From contig JASVEC010000139.1 in NCBI GenBank assembly GCA_030770535.1, positions 1-43,378 on the forward strand: a DNA stretch of 43,378 bases, given 5' to 3'. Position 1 is the stretch's first letter. Each line of letters begins with the position of its first letter. This stretch comes from Batkoa obscura (taxonomy: Eukaryota; Entomophthoromycota; Entomophthoromycetes; Entomophthorales; Batkoaceae). Position numbers and translations under genes: made by a program. Below the pieces are notes generated by a model, which was not told the origin of the DNA, did not search any database, and saw only the letters and a list, made by a program, of their open reading frames with translations. This document shows, in pieces, positions 22,545-29,901 of the stretch.

Positions 22545-23600
22545 CTATTTAATTTTGAACATTTTAAAAAAAGAATCTTGGATCGGTTGATGTATTAATA
22601 GAATAAAACATGCAGAAGTAAGCCCTAAGCATAATACTAAACAGTCAGAATAAAAAGTAGTATTCTTATTAAATTTTGGGTTTACTAAACACAGAAACGT
22701 TATTATTACATCCGGTAACAAACATAACATATAACTTATTAATATCACACTTATTTTTAAAGCTAATTTGGCTTTTTTTAAGCTTAACTGAGTAGCTGTC
22801 GACTGAGATTTGTTTGGGTTTTCTGAGAATACAGTTTCTTGCTTTTTTTGTGTGATTGCTAGCTTGTCAACTCTAACATTGTTTGTAAAGTTAGATTGTA
22901 AATTGCTCTTATTCCCATTATCATTATCAAATTGATAATCAGTAAAACGTGTATTTAAACCTGTGGAATAAGTATTAAGAATGATAGAAGGGTCCATTAT
23001 TTTAAAATATGCAAGAGTGATCTTTGAATAACAAAAACATATGATGATTAAAGAAAGTAAAATTCTTAACGTATAAATAGAAAAGTAGAATAGAAAATAG
23101 TCCCTGTTGTTATTCTCAATACTGATACTTGGTAAACAAAAAAAGTCTAGCTCATGTATTGAATATGAGTTATAATAACTATGTAAACCAGACAATATAA
23201 GTGATAACATAATGGATAACACAACTACTATGTAATAATTCATTGATGTTACTTCTTTATATAAGCATATCTTACTGTACCTTATAATACTTAATAATGC
23301 AGATAACTCAATGGAAGTAATCTCAGTAGTAACTACAGCGCTGAAATTAAAAGCACAATACCAAGCAGGAACTGATAGCGATGGTTTATTATCGAATTGA
23401 ATCAAGTCATGTTTGATTATGATTATATGCGAAATGGTTAATAGATAAAAAACAATGTCATTTATAGTAATAAATAAAATGATTATTAGATCTAACTTAT
23501 TCTTTAACCTCAGTTTGAATACTATTATACCACTTATTAATAAGTTCATCACTATCGAAATGAGAGATATCAACAAATAAATAGTGTGTTCGGCTTTCAT
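22545..23600 (-). CDS. Rhodopsin-like seven-transmembrane GPCR, intronless
   Basis: 351-aa receptor from the ATG at 23600. Sister copy of the receptor at 14067-15122 by shared TM1-TM2 blocks (ISLISI, KNKLDLII, DLIQF). It retains WYC in ECL1 (Trp80, Cys82) and Cys in DFFCLPS of ECL2, SIELSALLSIIRYSKIC in TM3, MLCLLPD in TM6 and CLGLTSACFILLIHQPIQ in TM7, where one family Ser is Ala. The third intracellular loop is Asn-rich (DNDNGNKSN). No defect is visible. Flanked by spacer relic on the left and a long gene-free spacer on the right. Confidence 0.9.
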   Translation of the reverse strand: MKAEHTIYLLISLISIVMNLLISGIIVFKLRLKNKLDLIIILFITINDIVFYLLTISHIIIIKHDLIQFDNKPSLSVPAWYCAFNFSAVVTTEITSIELSALLSIIRYSKICLYKEVTSMNYYIVVVLSIMLSLILSGLHSYYNSYSIHELDFFCLPSISIENNNRDYFLFYFSIYTLRILLSLIIICFCYSKITLAYFKIMDPSIILNTYSTGLNTRFTDYQFDNDNGNKSNLQSNFTNNVRVDKLAITQKKQETVFSENPNKSQSTATQLSLKKAKLALKISVILISYMLCLLPDVIITFLCLVNPKFNKNTTFYSDCLVLCLGLTSACFILLIHQPIQDSFFKMFKIK

Positions 23601-24983
23601 TATTATTATGAGTGATCAATCAGTATTTTCTTGTTTTTATATTCTTTTTAATTCTTTTTGATTCTTTTGCATTAATTAATTCGCTAAAGATAGTATAAAC
23701 TAAGGTTTTAATAAATTCTCACTTTAGTATAATATAAATTTAAATTGAGATATTAGATAAATTCCTTTATGCTATTAATATTTACATACATGAACGGAAG
23801 TAAATTGCCCATTATAATAGAGGGTGTTTTTAATCACTAACATAGTTGTGTTTTTTTAAATTATTCAGCCAAATTTTTCCTTTATTTGGAAAAGGCTTCT
23901 TTAGGTATCTCAAATAAAGGAAATTTTTGGTTGAATAATTTAAAGTATAGTTGTGAAGAGCAAAGCTATTCTATTTGAGTTTAACAGAATGCACTTGTAG
24001 CTTTAGAACTTAAGGTTTTCAAAAAAGAACAAAATTATTCTCAACTAAAAGTAACTTTTTACTGCAGCTAATAATATGTCTATTTTTATATGCATAAACA
24101 TCCGTAGCATAAATGGACCTATCCACTATAATAAATTACAAAATTAGTAAACATACGCCTTTTCTGAAAACATTTGGCATGGTTTATAATAATGAAAGCA
24201 TAGTTTTTATGTTGTTTTGTTGAAATATCAAATTTAATTAACAGATAAATATGAGCACCAAATAGTAGGTTATCAATAGATAAAAATAGTCTTTTTTAAA
24301 AAAAGGTTATATTTTCCCTACTGGTTGGAACTTAATTTCAGTTTTATTACAACTCCTTATTTAGTTCCTTAAAATCCTTCATTGTTTGTTTCTACTGGAA
24401 TCTGGGTCTTACATAGAATATTTTATAGTGTAAAATTCAAAGCTATTGACTTGTCACCCCTATTTTGGTCCTGGTTATTTAATGAAAAACATTAGCTTTT
24501 TGTGGAAGTAGATATGCTTTCATTGTTGGTTCTCAAACTAAATATAGTCCTAAATAGTTATACAGCCATTTTTTTCTGCCTGAGGTTTTAGGATTGACTT
24601 TTCTTTACATTCTTTTAGTTATGTTTTTTAGAGACAAATCACTGCTTTGCTTTTAAGCATAATACGTTTTAAAAATAAGTGTATCTTCAAATTACATTAT
24701 TTGATTTAATTGAACTGTTATTTTATCAGACTAAAGTAAAATAAATTAATATTTCAGTTATATAGTGTGGTTTTTATTTGCTTTTCTTTATCATATATTA
24801 AAATTTTTGAAATTATTTTTGTAGCTACTGTAATTTTAGATATAATTTAGTATCAATGGCTTTAAAGTAAAAAATACTAAAAAATTAGTATCAATAAAGC
24901 TGATGTGATAAAACCTTTATATCTCAGGGAAAATATTTAATTTAAATGCTTTAAACAAATAAATAAAATATTTTTTTATTTAA
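23601..24983. other. Gene-free spacer
   Basis: Apart from the hairpin at 23856-23943 I find no gene. A plus-strand stretch near 24315-24490 looks faintly coding (YWLELNFSF, then LFVSTGIWVLHRIFYSVKF, then LFWSWLFNE) but has stops and no recognisable family. Confidence 0.45.
23856..23943. repeat. Inverted repeat / small hairpin element
   Basis: 33-bp arms (23856-23888 and 23911-23943) that match except at about three positions. They start TTAAATTATTCA and contain TTTCCTTTATTTG. The loop is 22 bp. Too short to show coding or a clear target duplication. It could be a tiny MITE or a structured transcript element. Confidence 0.75.
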
Positions 24984-26063
24984 TTAAAAGACTATAGTAT
25001 TAAATTTTAGTGATTTAACTTCAAACATATTAAAAACACACTTTTGAATTGGTTGATGAATTAATAGAATAAAACATGAAGAGGTGAGCCCTAAACACAG
25101 TATTAAACAATTAGAATAAACAGCAATATGTATTTCAAATTTTACTTTTGTTGAAATTAATAAATTTATTATCAGATCTGGTATTAAACAGAACATGTAA
25201 CTTATCATTATTAAGCTAATTTTTAACATTAATTTTACTTTTTTTGACTTTAATTGGTTAGCTGTCAATGGCTGAGATTTGGTTGACTTTTGCTTATAAA
25301 TAGTTTTTCGGCTTTGTTGAGTTGTCATTAGCCTGTTAGATTCAGTACTGCTTATAAAATTATGTCGAGTGTTATTGCTATTGTTTTTAGCAGACTGATA
25401 GCTACTAAAGCACAAATTTGAGCCCGTAGCATTCGTATTAGGACTAAAGGAAGGATCCATTATTTTAAGGTAAGCAAGGGTAATATTTGAATAGCAAAAA
25501 CAATTGGTCAGTAAGCAGAGCAAAATCCTCAATGAGTAAATGAAATAATAAAATATACAATAAGGTACATTATTCTTTTCGATATCAATGGTTGGTAAAT
25601 AATAGAAATTGAATTCATACCATGAATACGAACCATAATAGCTATGTAGACTTGATAGTATAATTGATGTTACAGCAGATAATGCTATGAATATATAGCA
25701 GTACATTGGTGAGATTTCCTTAAATAAACAAACTTTACTGTATCTAATAATGCTTAATAAGGTAACTAATTCAATGGAAGTAGAAATGATACTAGCTACT
25801 AGGCTAAAATTCAGGGCAGGATACCAAATTGGGTTAGATAGCTGTAACTTGTTGTCAAATGATATTATACTATACTCAGTTAAGATTATATGTAATATGG
25901 CGATTAAATAGAAAATAATATCAACAAAGGTAATTGTTGATATTATTAACAAATCTGGGTTGTTTTTTAGACTTAGCCTATATAAGATTACACTTAGTAT
26001 CATTAAGTTTATCAGTAACGAAACTGTCGAGATTATCAAATAGATTATGTTTTCAGTGATCAT
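24984..26063 (-). CDS. Rhodopsin-like GPCR lacking the TM3-ECL2 disulfide pair
   Basis: 359-aa receptor from the ATG at 26063, open throughout and with the full seven-segment layout. TM3 ends SIIRYSKVC, TM6 has MFCLIPD, and TM7 reads CLGLTSSCFILLIHQPIQ. Both cysteines that join TM3 to ECL2 in the other receptors are replaced. Position 82 is Pro (IWYPALNFS, codon CCT) and position 155 is Tyr (NFYYLPT, codon TAT). The C-terminus is about 8-10 residues longer than in its relatives (ending FNTIVF). It is either a functional variant with a changed extracellular face or a copy at an early stage of decay. Confidence 0.88.
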   Translation of the reverse strand: MITENIIYLIISTVSLLINLMILSVILYRLSLKNNPDLLIISTITFVDIIFYLIAILHIILTEYSIISFDNKLQLSNPIWYPALNFSLVASIISTSIELVTLLSIIRYSKVCLFKEISPMYCYIFIALSAVTSIILSSLHSYYGSYSWYEFNFYYLPTIDIEKNNVPYCIFYYFIYSLRILLCLLTNCFCYSNITLAYLKIMDPSFSPNTNATGSNLCFSSYQSAKNNSNNTRHNFISSTESNRLMTTQQSRKTIYKQKSTKSQPLTANQLKSKKVKLMLKISLIMISYMFCLIPDLIINLLISTKVKFEIHIAVYSNCLILCLGLTSSCFILLIHQPIQKCVFNMFEVKSLKFNTIVF

Positions 26064-26169
26064 TGTTATTTTGAACTTAAAAACGAGCTTTATTTCATTT
26101 TTTATATTATTTATTAATGTTTTAAAAATTATGCTATTTGAACTTATTATTCAAAAGTACCCTTTTAAA

Positions 26170-27030
26170 TTAATTCAGATTGTAAAAAATTATTATGGCT
26201 TTATATTCTTAAGAGAAAATGACTTCTTGTGCGCTATTAATGCATGAAATTAAGGTAAATTATTAACGCAAACAACAACAAATGCCAAAAAGGATAACAC
26301 TTTTTAAATTTTACTATTTATTGTTAGTCAGTTATGATCTAGACAAACCCACTTTCTTTTCAACTTTTGAAGAATGAAAGGACTAGTTTACATGAGCCAA
26401 TTTTCAAGTAATGTTTAAAAAGGATTGCTATCTTATATTTAAAAGTTGAACGAAAAAGGAAAACCTCATAAACAAATTTGGCTTAAATTTGGTTTATTTT
26501 TGTTGAATTGTTTATAAAACATTAACCCATTCAAGACCCAAGGTTTCCCTTAAAATAAGGACTTATTAGTACCATGAAGATACTGATTAATATTTGTATT
26601 TAAGTCAAGATTTTCGAAATACTAATAATCTAGATGACACCAGCAATATATTAAAACAGAATGGTATGGTTTTGATGAGAAGCGGTATCACTATTGATGT
26701 GTTTTAAAGATCATTACTTTAGGTGAGCTATTATTTACATTATTAATTAGTAAGTGGAGATACATTCGATACTTTTTAAGTAAACCATTTCAAGGCCTAA
26801 AACTCTTTTGAGGTTTTTAAAAAAGCAACGAGATGAAAAGAATGGAAGACAAATAATAGAGTAATAAAAAATGAAGTAATAAGTTAGAGGTTTGTGACTT
26901 TAAGTAACTGAATAAATTTAAAGGAGATGTGATCTAAAAACAGTGATTTACAATATTAAACTGATATTATAATATTATAGCAAAGAGTAATAGTAAAAAA
27001 AGCTAGTGCTATTAAGGCGATTTAGTTATC
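26170..27030 (+). pseudogene. Spacer coding relic
   Basis: Plus-strand decayed coding sequence collinear with the other spacers. FKFYYLLLVSYDLDKPTFFS near 26306-26365 aligns with the TACTTGCC block at 17937 and 21755. A TTCAAGTAATG block near 26403 parallels 8710. VCDF-like GTTTGTGACTTTAAGTAAC near 26890 parallels 9158. It ends next to a truncated receptor. Confidence 0.45.
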
Positions 27031-27044
27031 TTTGACAAAAAAGC

Positions 27045-27586
27045 CTACATTAAAAGTCTTAATGCAATAATCAAGTAAAACAATACGAAATAAGCCTTGT
27101 TATCTTTGTTGATATCAATATTTGGTAAACGATAAAAGCCTAAATTACACCAAAAATATGAGTCATAATAACAGTGTAAACCAGATAGTATTAATCACAA
27201 TATAACTAATAAAGCCCCAAACAAACAATCATGCGTTGATACCATTTTTTTATAAACAAATTTTATTGTATCTTATGACACTGAATAAAATAGCTAGTTT
27301 AACAAAAGTAACGATAGTTATCACTAACTAACATTTGAATGACAATATCAGGCTGGATTATATACTTGTAACTCTTTATTAGCTATAAATACCTTATAGT
27401 TAGCTAGCATTATATATAATATGACAATAAAATACAAAATGATACCATTGATGAGTACCATCAATATTATTGTTAATTCTAAATTGTTTTTATGGTTAGT
27501 TTACAAAAAATTATATTTAACAATAACAAGTTTATTAGTAGCGATATTGTTGAGCTCGTTAAATAAGTTATGTGATCTACATTCAT
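27045..27586 (-). pseudogene. Rhodopsin-like GPCR pseudogene, truncated after TM4/TM5
   Basis: Minus strand from the ATG at 27586 (MNVDHITYL). TM1 and TM2 are open through LANYKVFIANKELQVYNPA, then a TGA replaces the conserved Trp of ECL1. TM3 and TM4 follow with further breaks, and the last recognisable part is ECL2 to early TM5 (near 27045-27140). TM6 and TM7 are absent; the adjoining sequence is spacer relic, so the 3' half was deleted. Confidence 0.82.
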
Positions 27587-27991
27587 TATTTCTTAGATTT
27601 AATTGAAAATAGACTTTTATTTATTTTTTTTGTTTGGCGATATTAATACACCATTATTAAACATGGATTATCATATATATTGAATAAAAATCCTCCTTAT
27701 TTCAGTAGTTTAAACCCAAGGGCTCGACTTTTTTCTGGTTTATTTGTTGCAAAGTTAAAAAGCAGGTATAAACGATACAAAAATGGTAGCTATTTTTTAT
27801 AAAGAAATTATTAAGTCTTATGGTTCCAATTTTTCAATATCAAATCTCTATCCCAGATAGATAAAACATAGCAAAATAGCATTTACTGGGTTATAAAAAC
27901 CTTTTTTAACTCGAAAAAATTAAAACTCTATCTCATTATCTGCCTAACCTCTTTCAAAAAAACATTTTAATTTAATAAAATATAATTATAT
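27587..27991. other. Gene-free AT-rich spacer
   Basis: No gene or repeat recognised. Confidence 0.45.
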
Positions 27992-28089
27992 GAGAATCTA
28001 TCTTTGTGTTTAAGGATTTTGCCAACAATTTTTCCGCTCAAATAACGCTTAAAAAATGGAAAAAGTAATGAAACCAAAAAAACATCCCC
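27992..28089 (+). mobile_element. MITE copy 10
   Basis: 98 bp, GAGAATCTATCTTTGTGTTT at the left and AACATCCCC at the right, with an exact ATAT duplication (27988-27991, 28090-28093). Confidence 0.93.
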
Positions 28090-28492
28090 ATATGTTAGAA
28101 TTCAGTTACATAAACTAATTTTCTAAAACTAGTTTACATGTTAAAAATAAACAATTTTTTTTAAAGATAAATTAAACTTAAAATATACAATAATAGAAAA
28201 TGGATCTCATTTTGCCTTTCTGATTCTTTCAAAGATATGCAATCGTTGGGAATAATCCTTACTTTATTATACTATTCCTTACAATAGCCCAATTCCTCAA
28301 GCTTACTGACTTGAGTTTCTAAATTTTTATTTTGGCTGATAAAACACTTGATACTTCAGCATTAGCATTGGCATTTAATGGATTTTTAATAATAAAGTAG
28401 CTTTATAAGTATGGATGCATTTTGAATAGGTTTATATAATTTCCATCATCACCACAAACCATATTGAGTGGTAATTGAATTGAACACCAGAT
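28090..28492. other. Remnant of receptor 5' flank
   Basis: GGCTGATAAAACACTTGATA then CTTCAGCATT near 28333-28362 is the same duplicated flank seen near 8318 and 21490, so a receptor upstream region once lay here. Nothing coding is seen. Confidence 0.4.
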
Positions 28493-29140
28493 GGGGATGT
28501 CGGAACTGGTTTCAGAATTCAGTTAAAAATTAACTCCTTTTAAGTTTTCAAATTTGTAAGTCCTTACTGTATGATTAGTTGAATTTAAAAGCTTAAAACT
28601 AAATAAAAAAATTAACTCAAAAACTTATCTTAATTGGTTTTCTTTAACATAATTAATTTTTTTAATTATGCATTTTGTATTGTTTTTATCAAATGTTTAA
28701 TAGATGCATAATATATAAACGTATAATTATTTAACTTTGTTTTATATTAAAATGAAACAAAATGAAAGTTTCTATAAACTTCAAAATGGAACTTTTAAAA
28801 ATTTTGATATAATAGGGAGAACCACACTATATAAATGTTGTAATTTATTTATATCAATTTCAACAATTGTTCATAATAACACAGAGTTTATAGAATTTTA
28901 TAATAAAATAAAATAAAATAAAGAAAAGACATATTATTAAAGTTTAATATTGATAATGATAAACTTAATCAAGTAGGGATGTATTTTTGTGTTTAAAAAT
29001 CTTACTAATAACTTTTCCACTCAAATAGTGCTTAAAAGATAGAAAAAGTGATGAAACCAAAAAAACATCCCCAAGTGATCTATAAAATTAGTCCTTTAAG
29101 GGAAACGGGAAGTAAAAATCAATAAGTAGCATTACTGTGT
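28493..29140 (+). mobile_element. DNA transposon copy C, old and truncated
   Basis: Collinear with 29902-30510 of the intact copy but clearly diverged. It starts GGGGATGTCGGAACTGGTTT and runs through the non-coding leader and the start of the transposase (ATGAAACAAAATGAAAG near 28752, then AATAGGGAGAACCACAC). It fades after GGGAAACGGGAAG and ATAGTACTCAGTG near 29140. The right end and most of the gene are gone. A MITE (28975-29072) is inserted in it. Confidence 0.88.
28975..29072 (+). mobile_element. MITE copy 11, nested in transposon copy C
   Basis: 98 bp, left end AGGGATGTATTTTTGTG (first G changed to A), right end AACATCCCC, with an exact AAGT duplication (28971-28974, 29073-29076). The intact transposon at 30415-30435 reads AATCAAGTAATGTATAAAA uninterrupted, which is the empty site. 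Confidence 0.96.
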
Positions 29141-29640
29141 GAAATATAGTACTCAGTGTTTGGAGTCAAGAACAGCTATTGCTGGGTTGGCTACACTATA
29201 AGTCGAAAGGTCTTAGTTTATGTGACTAAGATAGACCTGGATTATGAGGAGTACCACGTAATAGGTTACAAGCTATATAAGACAAATAGAATAGATAATA
29301 CTAATGTAAAATCTACATAAAATACTATTAAGAAAACTCAGTGGCTTTATTAAATGTTCGAGATATCAGGGAATAATTCAGTTAAAAAACCTCGAACTAC
29401 TATACTCTGTAAACTCTTTTATACTCTGAAAAGTGTAAATATCAGAATGAGAAGATGCTATTCTTTGAGACGAAGATAGAAATTCTCATAGCAAATCAAA
29501 CTAAGAGCGTGGGATTGATTTTCTCTGAACTCGAGAACACAACAGCTTAAACAGTTGTTATGCTACAATCAATTATGGAGCTGACAAAGCGATATTTCAC
29601 AGTATGATTAATTCAAAGTTTTCTATTTTAATTTATTGTA
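29141..29640 (+). other. Coding-like fragment of unknown origin
   Basis: Less AT-rich than its surroundings. A plus-strand frame is open for about 57 codons between stops (29146-29320) and includes KNSYCWVGYTISRKVLVYV and LDYEEYHVIGYKLYKTNRID. A second stretch near 29500-29610 also reads as protein-like. No start codon, no recognised family. Possibly a gene end next to the truncated transposon copy. Confidence 0.35.
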
Positions 29641-29901
29641 AAAATATTCGCCACTTGATTATAAAAAACTCTATTTTTTTATTTTAATGTCCATATTTAG
29701 TAATTATAATAAAAAAATAATTACTATCATGTTTTGTATATATAACTACTCACTTAAAATATTTACAAAAAAAATTAATACAACAATTTAAAGTTTTTTT
29801 GCTAAATTATTTTTTGATAATATATTTTATATAAATTTTATATAAATTTTATAATAACACTTTTTATTTTATTTGTTCACATAGTTTATTGCTTATTATA
29901 T

